From CAZCCC01 sp964535715 (GTDB lineage Bacteria; Patescibacteriota; Patescibacteriia; Buchananbacterales; UBA6539): 10,333 bases of DNA. Of the stretch, positions 1 to 7,026 are shown piece by piece (position 1 is the first letter of the stretch; each line of letters opens with the position of its first letter). The DNA lies in NCBI GenBank assembly GCA_964535715.1, contig CAZHUO010000037.1, forward strand, positions 1-10,333, in the 5' to 3' direction. Made by a program: the position numbers and the translations under genes. The notes under the pieces are model-generated. The model was not told the origin of the DNA. It made no database searches and saw only the letters and a program-made list of their open reading frames with translations.

Positions 1-54
1 TTTGACATATGCCACTAGATTAGCAGAAAGTGCAATATGTGTGTGCACATTACC

Positions 55-98
55 TGGTATAATTGACAAAGTGATAATTTTTATGTAAAGTATATAAT
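55..98 (+). promoter_or_regulatory. Candidate promoter elements upstream of tRNA-Gln
   Basis: Three promoter-like elements lie just before the tRNA. A perfect extended -10 (TGGTATAAT) sits at 55-63, a perfect -35 hexamer TTGACA at 63-68, and a perfect -10 TATAAT at 93-98. TTGACA and TATAAT are 24 bp apart, which is too wide for a normal sigma70 promoter; at 17 bp from TTGACA there is only TAAAGT (86-91). The TATAAT at 93-98 would start transcription about 25 bases before the tRNA, which is a sensible leader length. Which element is used cannot be decided from the sequence. Confidence 0.4.
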
Positions 99-127
99 TA
101 TCTCTCCGGTTAAATCGATGCTAGAGC

Positions 128-198
128 TCGGGGATCGTCTAATGGTAGGACAGCGGGTTTTGGTCCCGTCAATCTAGGTTCGAATCCTGGTCCCCGAG
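128..198 (+). tRNA. tRNA-Gln (anticodon UUG)
   Basis: A full cloverleaf can be folded by eye. The acceptor stem pairs 128-134 with 191-197 (7 perfect pairs), the D stem pairs GTC 137-139 with GAC 149-151, the anticodon stem pairs 153-157 with 165-169, and the T stem pairs 174-178 with 186-190. The T loop is TTCGAAT. The anticodon loop is TTTTGGT, giving anticodon TTG at 160-162, which reads CAA and CAG as Gln. The discriminator base is G198, as expected for glutamine tRNAs. The 3' CCA is not encoded, so it must be added by CCA-adding enzyme. The gene lies 40 bases before the YidC-like gene with no terminator between them, so the two may be cotranscribed. Confidence 0.96.
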
Positions 199-238
199 TT
201 TTGGCATCGAATAAAATATAAATTAATTGAAATATATT

Positions 239-955
239 ATGGAAATTCTTTCTTTAATTTGGGAACAATATCTTTATATACCAACATTTAATCTGCTTAT
301 TTGGATTTATGTCAATTATTCTTATTTCAATTTAGGAATTGCAGTTATAATTTTGACAATTGGCTTGAGAATTTTACTTCTGCCTTTCACAATTTTAGCT
401 GAGAAGGGTAAAATTGTAAGTGAAAAACTGAAAACTGAAATAACGCAGATTGAAAAAGACTACCTTAATGATCCGGTCAAAAAAAAGCTAGCAATAAGAA
501 AACTGCTAAAAAAGAAAAAAATTAGGCCATGGGCGAAAGTTGTTGTCTTGGGCGTTCAATTGTTAACATTGATTTTGCTATATCGGGTTTTCTTGGGCGG
601 AATTTATACTGACGAAAAAAGACATTTGCTTTATTCCCTCACTCCACATCCTGACTTCATAAATACTAAATTCCTATGGTTTGATATCGGTCAAACTAAT
701 TTGATCATGCCGGCGATTGTCGCTGGATATATGTTTATTTTCATTTTAATCAGCGTTTGGGACAAAAAAAGCGATATAAATAAAAAAGAACAGATTTATT
801 CCTTACTTTTTCCGGCATTAATTTTCCTAATTTTAGCGGTTTTACCCTCAGTAAAATCAATATTCTTTTTGACATCGCTTATTTTTTCTTCTATAATATC
901 TATAATAGTTACTTTAATAAAAATAAGCTTAAAACCAGCGAAAAAAAAGCTTTAG
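239..955 (+). CDS. yidC: YidC/Oxa1-family membrane protein insertase, short divergent form
   Basis: Membrane insertase of the YidC/Oxa1/Alb3 family, which inserts and folds inner-membrane proteins with or without the Sec channel. The product is 238 residues with about five membrane segments (roughly 18-50, 98-116, 155-174, 190-203, 207-228). The family pattern is seen in the first segment: NLGIAVIILTIGLRILLLPF at 31-50, where Arg44 matches the conserved arginine in the hydrophilic groove, followed by a basic cytoplasmic loop with helical-hairpin character (about 55-95). It lacks the large periplasmic domain of proteobacterial YidC and resembles the compact Gram-positive/CPR type, but the C-terminal segments are weakly conserved. 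I chose ATG at 239; a TTG four codons upstream (227) is possible. It is not next to rpmH/rnpA, so it could be a second paralog. The gene is followed after 27 bases by the SPFH gene. Confidence 0.78.
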   Translation: MEILSLIWEQYLYIPTFNLLIWIYVNYSYFNLGIAVIILTIGLRILLLPFTILAEKGKIVSEKLKTEITQIEKDYLNDPVKKKLAIRKLLKKKKIRPWAKVVVLGVQLLTLILLYRVFLGGIYTDEKRHLLYSLTPHPDFINTKFLWFDIGQTNLIMPAIVAGYMFIFILISVWDKKSDINKKEQIYSLLFPALIFLILAVLPSVKSIFFLTSLIFSSIISIIVTLIKISLKPAKKKL

Positions 956-982
956 GCGCAATAGCGCATAAATTACAAAAAT

Positions 983-1540
983 ATGTCTGAAGGCTTAGAC
1001 AAAATGATGTATTCGTTTGTTGTCGAAGATGTTTTAAAGGGTTTTTTTATTCATGTGCCGCCTGGCTATGTCGCAGCAGTATATGATTTAGGCAGGGGAG
1101 TACTAAAAAAAATCTATAAACCCGGTCTTCACTTAAAAATTCCGTTTTGGCAAAAAGCAATGCTTTTTAATACTCAAACACTTGAATATGATATAAGTAA
1201 AAAATTTAATCCAGACAAACCCGAAGTTTTAGGCGACCAGCCGATAACTGCAACAACCAAAGACGGCAAAAAAGTATCAATTGAAGGCACTATTTTACTT
1301 CGTCTCGATCCGGAGCAAATACCTGAAATCTGGCAAAATATCGGCGAAAAATTTTTGGAAAAAATTATAAGACCGACAATACAAAGCAGAATGAGAATGA
1401 TTGGCGCAAAATATGAATTTCAAGAAATTACAACAACAAAAAGAGCTGAATTTGAAATAAGTTCTCGTCAAGAACTTGAAAGAATTCTTTATCCCAGGGG
1501 AATATTTGTAGAAAATGTCCTGCTTAAAGAAGTCTATTAG
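983..1540 (+). CDS. Minimal SPFH/band 7 (prohibitin-like) domain protein
   Basis: 185-residue protein of the SPFH superfamily (stomatin, prohibitin, flotillin, HflK/C), which form membrane-bound ring or cage scaffolds that organise proteases and insertases. The SPFH core runs from about residue 22 to the end: FIHVPPGYVAAVYDLGRG (22-39), a PGLHLKIPF strand (48-55), then the TTKDGKKVSIEGTILLRLDP block (91-110) and a helix with IIRPTIQSRMR (128-138). It stops right after the core strand ENVLLKEVY. The usual C-terminal coiled coil is absent, and there is no clear N-terminal membrane anchor, only a short amphipathic stretch (8-24). The stop looks genuine because a terminator follows within 20 bases. 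The start is ATG 983; ATG at 1004 or 1007 is possible. It sits 27 bases after the YidC-like gene, so the two are probably one transcript. Confidence 0.85.
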   Translation: MSEGLDKMMYSFVVEDVLKGFFIHVPPGYVAAVYDLGRGVLKKIYKPGLHLKIPFWQKAMLFNTQTLEYDISKKFNPDKPEVLGDQPITATTKDGKKVSIEGTILLRLDPEQIPEIWQNIGEKFLEKIIRPTIQSRMRMIGAKYEFQEITTTKRAEFEISSRQELERILYPRGIFVENVLLKEVY

Positions 1541-1558
1541 CTTATCACTGAATTAAAT

Positions 1559-1585
1559 AAAACCTCGGGAATAACCGAGGTTTTT
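1559..1585 (+). terminator. Rho-independent terminator of the yidC-SPFH unit
   Basis: A 10-bp perfect stem pairs AAAACCTCGG (1559-1568) with CCGAGGTTTT (1575-1584). The loop is GAATAA and the stem runs into a short T tract. It starts 18 bases after the SPFH stop codon and closes the first transcription unit. Confidence 0.92.
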
Positions 1586-1643
1586 GATAAAATATTTTAA
1601 ACCGTTTTTTTAGCAAAATTAAATCACTAATTAAATAAGCTTG

Positions 1644-2234
1644 ATGAATAAAATAATTATTGCCACAAAAAATCTTGGGAAAATTAGAGAAATTTCTCAT
1701 ATTCTTTCTGACCTGAAAATCAAAATTATTCCGGCGAAAAATGCCGGCATTAATAAAGATATTTTTGAAGATAAAAAAACGCTTGAAGAAAATGCGCTAA
1801 AAAAAGCTAGATTCGTCAATAAAATAACAAAAGAATGGGTTTTATCTGATGACTCCGGCATTTTTATAGATGCCTTAAACGGCAAGCCGGGCGTAAAAAG
1901 TTTCCGCTGGGCCAAAAATAATGATATTGAGCAATACACTTTGACAAAATTGATAAATGTTCCAACTTCAAAAAGAAAAGCCTATTTTAAAACTGCTATC
2001 GCATTATTTTCGCCGCAGGGTAAAAGCTGGTTATTCACCGGAAAAATAGCAGGAATAATCACAAATAATCCTGCAGGTAAAAAAAGGGACAAACTTCCCT
2101 ATGATACTATATTTATCCCACAAAATTACAATAAAACTTTTGCCCAAATGACCCTTAAACAAAAAAATCAAATCAGCCACCGGGCAATTGCTTTAAAAAA
2201 ATTCAAAAATTTCATTAAATCAAAGGTTAAATAG
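1644..2234 (+). CDS. rdgB: RdgB/HAM1-family XTP/dITP pyrophosphatase
   Basis: Cytoplasmic non-canonical purine NTP pyrophosphatase that converts dITP, ITP and XTP to the monophosphate plus PPi, keeping deaminated purines out of DNA and RNA. The product is 196 residues, the usual family length. Visible motifs are the N-terminal IATKNLGKIREI (6-17), the metal-binding helix TLEENALKKA (46-55), the catalytic loop LSDDSGIFIDAL (67-78) followed by KPGVKSFRWA (81-90), and the C-terminal KNQISHRAIAL (174-184) that holds the base. The usual FGYDPIF loop reads LPYDTIF (151-157), so the Phe and Gly before the Tyr-Asp and the Pro after it are changed. The start is ATG 1644; a TTG directly before it (1641) is the alternative. 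It lies alone between the terminator at 1585 and the U32 gene, and no clear promoter is seen. Confidence 0.92.
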   Translation: MNKIIIATKNLGKIREISHILSDLKIKIIPAKNAGINKDIFEDKKTLEENALKKARFVNKITKEWVLSDDSGIFIDALNGKPGVKSFRWAKNNDIEQYTLTKLINVPTSKRKAYFKTAIALFSPQGKSWLFTGKIAGIITNNPAGKKRDKLPYDTIFIPQNYNKTFAQMTLKQKNQISHRAIALKKFKNFIKSKVK

Positions 2235-2392
2235 CTTATGCCCTTTAAGAAAACAAGAAGCTACTTTCCTTATTGGCTTTTCAAATTCAATAGTAAAAAG
2301 TTATCCACCGTTTTATTGTCTTAAAATTTAATGGAAAAAAATTAAATTACTGTCAAGCTTTAAGTCTTAATAAATTGTGGATTACTAACACT

Positions 2393-2398
2393 TATAAT
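2393..2398 (+). promoter_or_regulatory. Candidate -10 element before the U32 gene
   Basis: A perfect TATAAT lies 20 bases before the U32 start codon and would give a leader of roughly 15 bases. No good -35 is found at 16-18 bp; TTGTGG at 2375-2380 is only 12 bp away. The 184-base gap (2235-2418) is otherwise AT-rich and holds no gene that I can see. Confidence 0.35.
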
Positions 2399-2418
2399 TT
2401 CTTAAAAAATCGAGAATT

Positions 2419-3660
2419 ATGGTAAATAAACCTGAACTTCTTGCCCCGGCGGGAAATTTAAAAAAATTACAATATGCTTTTACTTATGGCGCTGATGCGG
2501 TTTACTGCGGACTGCCGGATTTTTCTTTAAGGGCAAAATCCGGCTTTGATATTAAATCCTTAAAACAAGGAATTAATTATGCAAAACTTAACAAAAAAAA
2601 GATTTATGTCACAATTAATATTTTTCCAAATTGCAAAATAATCGATAAAATATCAAAACATTTGAAAAATTTAAAGAGCAATCCGCCCGATGCAATAATA
2701 ATTTCTGATCCAGGCGTATTTGAAATAGTAAAAAAAACGCTGCCAAAAATTCCAATTTTTTTATCCACCCAGGCAAATACGATAAATTACGAAGCGGTTA
2801 AATTTTGGAAAAAACAGGGAATAAAAAGAATAATTTTGGGCAGAGAGGCAACGGTTGAGGATATAAAAAAAATAAACAAAAAAAAAGGAACTATAGAAAT
2901 TGAGACTTTTGTCCATGGAGCAATGTGCACAAGCTATTCCGGCCGGTGCTATCTTTCAGCCTGGCTTTCTCAAAGAAGCGCAAATCAAGGCCTGTGCACT
3001 CAGCCCTGCCGCTGGAATTATAATGTTTATTTAGAAGAACCGCTTAGGCCAGGAATGTTAATTCCGGTGACAGAAGATAAAAATGGCACCTATATCTTAA
3101 ACTCAAAAGACCTTTGTCTTATAGATTACCTAAAAGATTTAGTTGATTTTGGTGTTTCTTCATTCAAGATAGAAGGACGGACTAAAAGCATCTACTATCT
3201 CGCAGTTGTGACAAAGGCCTACCGCCAGGCAATTGATTTGTTGTTTTGCAAAAAATCTAAAAAGGAAAAAGCTAATGAATTTCATGAGATTAAAAAAGAA
3301 TTTGAAAAAGTGGACAACCGTGGCTATGAAACCGGATTTTTATTTGGCAATGATTCAAGAAAGCTTATGAATTTTAAGACTTCAAAGCCGGAAAACACCT
3401 GGGAATTTAAAGGCGAAATTATTAAGGTTGAAAATAAAAAAATAATTGCCAGAATCCATAATGTTATAAAAAATAACAGCACTGTGGAAATCATTACTCC
3501 GCAAAATGTTTATTGCGTTAAAATAAAAAATTTAATGGATAAAGATGGCAATAAAATTAAAGAGGCAAGGGGTGGAAATGATAAAACATTCAGTTTTGAA
3601 ATTGCTGGAGAAAAAAAATATCAAATTACCCCAAATTCTTTAATTAGAAGAAAAAAATGA
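2419..3660 (+). CDS. trhP: U32-family tRNA uridine-34 hydroxylation protein, TrhP/YegQ type
   Basis: A 413-residue protein annotated as U32 peptidase in older databases. The YegQ branch is now known as TrhP, which acts with prephenate to form 5-hydroxyuridine at wobble position 34 of tRNAs; it is not a protease. Evidence includes the N-terminal KPELLAPAGNLKKLQYAF (4-21) and GADAVYCGLPDFSLR (24-38), the U32 signature ETFVHGAMCTSYSGRCYLS (162-180), and NQGLCTQPCRWNYNV (189-203). Cys170, Cys177, Cys193 and Cys197 match the four cluster-binding cysteines of the family. NGTYILNSKDLCLI (222-235) and SFKIEGRTKSIYY (248-260) are also YegQ-like. The C-terminal region (about 325-413) fits the small beta-barrel domain. 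The length is slightly below E. coli YegQ because a loop after residue 205 is shorter. Start ATG 2419, with only a weak GAGA purine run before it. The neighbour RlhA acts on 23S rRNA and is the main alternative, but the sequence reads closer to YegQ. Confidence 0.88.
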   Translation: MVNKPELLAPAGNLKKLQYAFTYGADAVYCGLPDFSLRAKSGFDIKSLKQGINYAKLNKKKIYVTINIFPNCKIIDKISKHLKNLKSNPPDAIIISDPGVFEIVKKTLPKIPIFLSTQANTINYEAVKFWKKQGIKRIILGREATVEDIKKINKKKGTIEIETFVHGAMCTSYSGRCYLSAWLSQRSANQGLCTQPCRWNYNVYLEEPLRPGMLIPVTEDKNGTYILNSKDLCLIDYLKDLVDFGVSSFKIEGRTKSIYYLAVVTKAYRQAIDLLFCKKSKKEKANEFHEIKKEFEKVDNRGYETGFLFGNDSRKLMNFKTSKPENTWEFKGEIIKVENKKIIARIHNVIKNNSTVEIITPQNVYCVKIKNLMDKDGNKIKEARGGNDKTFSFEIAGEKKYQITPNSLIRRKK

Positions 3661-3700
3661 AGTTTTAATATTTTTTTATTACTATAAAGCAAATTTACTA

Positions 3701-3725
3701 TAAAAAAAGAGCCACTCGTGGCTTT
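3701..3725 (-). terminator. Rho-independent terminator for the DUF475 gene
   Basis: On the minus strand, AAAGCCA (3725-3719) pairs with TGGCTCT and its flank (3714-3708) around a CGAG loop, with one G-T pair. A run of seven T (minus strand, 3708-3702) follows. It starts about ten bases after the DUF475 stop codon. The plus-strand direction lacks a T run directly after the stem, so this hairpin mainly serves the minus strand. Confidence 0.78.
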
Positions 3726-3729
3726 GAAG

Positions 3730-3750
3730 AAACAGTTAAGCTGTTTTTTT
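3730..3750 (+). terminator. Rho-independent terminator for the U32 gene
   Basis: AAACAG (3730-3735) pairs with CTGTTT (3741-3746) around the loop TTAAG, followed by a T run to 3750 and more Ts after one A. The hairpin lies 70 bases after the U32 stop and overlaps the stop codon and last codons of the converging DUF475 gene, so the same bases serve both. Confidence 0.75.
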
Positions 3751-4668
3751 ATTTTTTGGCATTTTCTTTAATTCATAGTATGAAAGGAAAAGAAAAATGC
3801 CCAACAAAAGAGAAGTATTAAGCGGAGCCAGCCAAAAAGGAAATTCTTTACCAAAGCTCTCCAAAATCATAATTGAGCCAAGCATGCCGATTGAATACAT
3901 TGCCCCGTTTTTTAAATAAGCTAATTTTGAAATAGTATCAATACCCCGAATCGTAACTTCTCTGACAACAAAAGCACCAAGACCGTTTCCTATTAAAATT
4001 AAAGGAACAGACAAAGTAAAGGCAAAGGCGCCAATTACACCGTCAATGGAAAAAGAGGCATCTAAAACTTCCAAATATAAAATTTTACTCCAAGCGCTTA
4101 AATTTCCGCTTAATAGTTCTTTTTCCTTTTCTTCAGCGTTTTTCTTAAAGCCATCTGTAATAAAAAATGCTGTTGCGCCGATTGATGCAGCCAGTGCAAG
4201 CATTGAATTGATTTGCAAGGAAAAAAAGATACTGGCCGTCACTACGAGCGAAGAAATAGCATAAAACCAAACCGACTGGCGATGAATGAATTTTTCCGCT
4301 AAAAAAGCGTATTTTTTTTCTTCCAAAAAAAGCCAGGCTAAAAAAACTAAAAATAAATAAATTCCGCCGCCTAAAAGCAAAAGCGGCGTTGATTTTTCCA
4401 ATGACTCTTCAATTCCTTTTCCTTGGCTGAACGCAAAAGTTAGCACTTCAAAAAAAGACAGGGCTGGATTTGCTATCCAAATAATTATAAAAGGCAAACA
4501 GCCACGGACAATAAATACAGCAAAAATAATCACCCAAAATAAAAATATTTTTCTAAATCTTTGAGGCAGCGTCTTTAAGACGTTTGCATTAATAATGGCA
4601 TTATCAATACTGCTGATAATTTCAAACAAGGCAAGGCCAAAAATTATAATTATAAACTGAAAAATCAT
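3736..4668 (-). CDS. DUF475/TerC-superfamily integral membrane protein
   Basis: Polytopic membrane protein of the DUF475 branch of the TerC superfamily. Relatives of TerC are linked to metal-ion (notably manganese) export and tellurite resistance; the function of DUF475 itself is not settled. With the ATG start the product is 310 residues with about eight or nine hydrophobic segments. The two duplicated acidic motifs typical of the superfamily are visible: FEIISSIDNAIINANVL (15-31) and LEVLDASFSIDGVIGAFA (199-216). GNGLGAFVVREVTIRG (227-242) is a further family hallmark. The acidic and Asn residues of these motifs probably bind the ion within the membrane. I chose ATG at 4668. A TTG at 4710 would add 14 residues and overlap the upstream stop by 14 bases, and it has an AAGG seven bases before it, so translational coupling is a real alternative. 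It is the second gene of the minus-strand unit. Confidence 0.86.
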   Translation of the reverse strand: MIFQFIIIIFGLALFEIISSIDNAIINANVLKTLPQRFRKIFLFWVIIFAVFIVRGCLPFIIIWIANPALSFFEVLTFAFSQGKGIEESLEKSTPLLLLGGGIYLFLVFLAWLFLEEKKYAFLAEKFIHRQSVWFYAISSLVVTASIFFSLQINSMLALAASIGATAFFITDGFKKNAEEKEKELLSGNLSAWSKILYLEVLDASFSIDGVIGAFAFTLSVPLILIGNGLGAFVVREVTIRGIDTISKLAYLKNGAMYSIGMLGSIMILESFGKEFPFWLAPLNTSLLLGIFLFLSYYELKKMPKNKKTA

Positions 4669-4696
4669 ATTTATAGCATAGCAAATAAATATTTTC

Positions 4697-6985
4697 CTAG
4701 CTATCTTCAAAATTCTGCCTTAAAAAAAACAAAACAGCAAAAGCTAAAAAATTTAAAAATCCGATAAAAATCAGCGATTTATTAAATCCTAAAACCGGCA
4801 GTAAAAAAATACTAGTAAAAATTGCCCCAAAAGCGGAACCGATCAAATCAGAACTGTAGATAATGCCTGTTTTTTTTATCGGTTCGAGCTTGTCTCTCAG
4901 ATAATATTTATTAATTAGTGGAAATTCAAAACCGGCAAAAAGGCCTGTTATAAAAACAAGACAATAGAAAAAAACCGGCTGACTCAATGAATTCGGATAA
5001 GAATCCAAAATCAAAGCCAAAAAAACAAAATAAAGACCAAAAATAAAATACAGCCTGAAAATATAACTAAACTTTATCTTATTTCTTGAATTCAAAATCT
5101 TTACTAGCCACGCTCCGACTGACATTCCTAAAAAAATCATCGCAAAAATAAAACTTAATCTGTGATAAATTATGCCGTAATTAATTTGAAATAGCAATAT
5201 AAAAATTATTACAGCTGAAAAAAAGCTAAGCTGTGGAATAAAGTTTATTACCGCCAATATCCTTTCCCGACGCTCAACTAATACGTCGGAAATATAATAA
5301 AGTCCAAAAAATAAAATAAAACAAATCAAAAACAATGTTGATAATGAAATATTGGAAATAAAATTTATAGGCTTAGATAGGCTAGGATAATAATGCAAAA
5401 ACCAAGATAAATTATTTTGCCAATAGGCAACAGGATTAGTATTTGAATTTATAGCCGTAAAATTGTCTTTTTTTAATATTTCTAAAGTTTTTTTTAATTC
5501 TTCACTATTGAGTCTTTGCTTTAAATAATCTGTAGTAATTAAATTATTTTTAAAATTATATTTTTTCAGTCTTGACTGTAAAATTTCAGTCCCAACATCA
5601 AGACGGGAATCTGAGGCCAAGTATAAATAATTTTTAGTCGGTAAAACATTAACATAAAAAAAAGCATTATTTAAGCCTTTATAAATTGAAGACGTAAAGC
5701 TTTCAGACGGCAAGTTACCAATAAGAGGAGAATAATTCAAGGCCATAATTCCGCCTTCTTTTAAATTTTTTTGCACCAAATTAAAAAAATCAACGGAATA
5801 TAAACGATTCGACTGCAAATTGGATTGATTTGCAATATTTACAATAATTACGTCATAAAAATCTTTGTTTGTTTTTAAGTGTAAAAAAATGTCATAAAAA
5901 ATAAAATTGATTTTTTTATCATATTCGCCATAAACTTCCAAATACGGCATAACCGTTTTAATTAAACTATCATCAATTTCCTGATAATCAAAATTGTCCA
6001 CATTATATTTCAAAATTTCAGCAAAAGCGCCGCCAAATCCATTGCCAATCAACAAAACATTTTTTGGATTTTTGTGATAAAGCATCGGCAAATGGATTGC
6101 TTCTTCTGCTGAAAAATCATCCTTGTTTGAACCAACTAAAAATCCATTTCCATAAAAATTATAATAGTTTCCCGTTTGGGTAATTGAAATATTACCATAT
6201 GAAGAATTTGCTGATTTAACCAAATTTTGTCCTGGAAATCTCCACAATTCCGTCTGACGGATGTAGCCGTTTAAAAAGCCTGTGGCCAGATAAATCATAA
6301 AAATGGCTGCAAATATTACAATCAACAAAACTCTAATTTTGCCAAAACGGGTGGTAAAATATAATATCAGAAAATTTAATGCCAACAAAAATAAAAATAC
6401 TTCAAAAAAACCAAAATAAATTACAATGAATGAATAAATTAGCGCACCAAACGCCAAGCCTAAAATTTCAAACAAATATCCGTTATTTATTATATCTGAC
6501 GGATCTTCCTTTTTTCTAAATGTAAATTTTTTCTTCAGCCACTTAAAAAATCTCTTTAAAATGTTTGGCTCATCTGAGCTATATGCAAGAAAAAACCGGC
6601 CGGCAACGGCAAAATGAAGGCCAAACATGATGCATAGAGGTGAAATAGCAAAAAATACATAAAAAAGCCTTAGAATTATATCTACGCCTTCCCCAATGTT
6701 TGGAAAAAATATTTTATATGCCCGAACAAAAATTATTTCAAATAAGAATATAAACGAAATTAAAAAATGGCTGAAAATTAAAATTTTCAGAGGCGGCAGC
6801 CAATTTAGAATCCTATTTAAGGTGATTGCCCCAACAGCAGCCCAGAATAGCCAAAAACCTAAAAATAAGCCATAAAAAAGCTCATTTCCATAAAAAGTTA
6901 TGATAATTTCCCTGACTAAAGCCAATTGACTGATTATCGATGTAATACCCAGCAAAAAAAGGCTTACAAATATTAATCTTTTCAT
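4697..6985 (-). CDS. Polytopic spermidine-synthase-like membrane protein
   Basis: A 762-residue protein with three parts. An N-terminal membrane domain (about 1-240) has roughly seven segments. A soluble Rossmann domain (about 255-460) follows, and a C-terminal membrane domain (about 545-757) has roughly six segments, ending with GLFAGFEFPL (681-690) and SSDLIGSAFGAIFTSIFLLP (711-730). The middle domain reads like spermidine synthase: SSYGNISIT (261-269), EEAIHLPMLYH (294-304), VLLIGNGFGG (310-319) as the SAM/dcSAM loop, and QEID at 335-338. The catalytic DSSDP-type motif is altered: YDVIIVNIANQSN (377-389) has Asn383 and Asn386 where the family has its key aspartates. True aminopropyl transfer is therefore doubtful, and a related transferase, binding or transport role is possible. 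No speD or polyamine gene is nearby. Start ATG 6985, with almost no leader. DUF475 follows directly. Confidence 0.82.
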   Translation of the reverse strand: MKRLIFVSLFLLGITSIISQLALVREIIITFYGNELFYGLFLGFWLFWAAVGAITLNRILNWLPPLKILIFSHFLISFIFLFEIIFVRAYKIFFPNIGEGVDIILRLFYVFFAISPLCIMFGLHFAVAGRFFLAYSSDEPNILKRFFKWLKKKFTFRKKEDPSDIINNGYLFEILGLAFGALIYSFIVIYFGFFEVFLFLLALNFLILYFTTRFGKIRVLLIVIFAAIFMIYLATGFLNGYIRQTELWRFPGQNLVKSANSSYGNISITQTGNYYNFYGNGFLVGSNKDDFSAEEAIHLPMLYHKNPKNVLLIGNGFGGAFAEILKYNVDNFDYQEIDDSLIKTVMPYLEVYGEYDKKINFIFYDIFLHLKTNKDFYDVIIVNIANQSNLQSNRLYSVDFFNLVQKNLKEGGIMALNYSPLIGNLPSESFTSSIYKGLNNAFFYVNVLPTKNYLYLASDSRLDVGTEILQSRLKKYNFKNNLITTDYLKQRLNSEELKKTLEILKKDNFTAINSNTNPVAYWQNNLSWFLHYYPSLSKPINFISNISLSTLFLICFILFFGLYYISDVLVERRERILAVINFIPQLSFFSAVIIFILLFQINYGIIYHRLSFIFAMIFLGMSVGAWLVKILNSRNKIKFSYIFRLYFIFGLYFVFLALILDSYPNSLSQPVFFYCLVFITGLFAGFEFPLINKYYLRDKLEPIKKTGIIYSSDLIGSAFGAIFTSIFLLPVLGFNKSLIFIGFLNFLAFAVLFFLRQNFEDS

Positions 6986-6989
6986 ATTG

Positions 6990-7026
6990 ATTATATAATT
7001 TTAAGACAATTGCTAAAATACCGCAA
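6990..7026 (-). promoter_or_regulatory. Candidate promoter of the minus-strand unit, very short leader
   Basis: On the minus strand a perfect TATAAT (6995-6990) ends only four bases before the ATG at 6985, so a transcript from it would be leaderless or nearly so. A second option is TTGCGG (7026-7021) and TAAAAT (7003-6998) with 17 bp between them, giving a leader of about six bases. Both predict almost no 5' UTR, which fits the lack of a ribosome binding site. Confidence 0.45.

Noticed and set aside
2..88. Possible 3' end of a plus-strand gene (28 codons ending at TAA 86-88)
   Set aside because: The minus strand is also open across 1-120, the peptide matches no family I recognise, and promoter hexamers overlap it. 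The stretch is too short to choose between coding and noncoding.
1538..1600. SPFH gene truncated by an in-frame stop
   Set aside because: The frame after the TAG does not continue with SPFH-like or coiled-coil sequence and runs directly into a strong terminator, so the short form is probably native.
1697..1939. 80-codon open frame on the minus strand inside rdgB
   Set aside because: It is the antisense shadow of a well-supported gene and has no family resemblance.
2232..2268. Hairpin TAGCTT/AAGCTA after rdgB as a terminator
   Set aside because: It has only a six-base stem with a loop of over 20 bases and no T run.
2301..2385. Two near-matches to the DnaA box (TTATCCACC at 2301-2309 and, on the minus strand, TAATCCACA at 2385-2377), suggesting a replication origin
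   Set aside because: Single-mismatch boxes are expected by chance a few times in 10 kb of AT-rich sequence, and another TTATCCACC lies inside the U32 gene at 2761. There is no dnaA, dnaN or cluster of perfect boxes.
4046..4264. 72-codon plus-strand open frame inside the DUF475 gene
   Set aside because: It is antisense to a conserved membrane protein and has no motif of its own.
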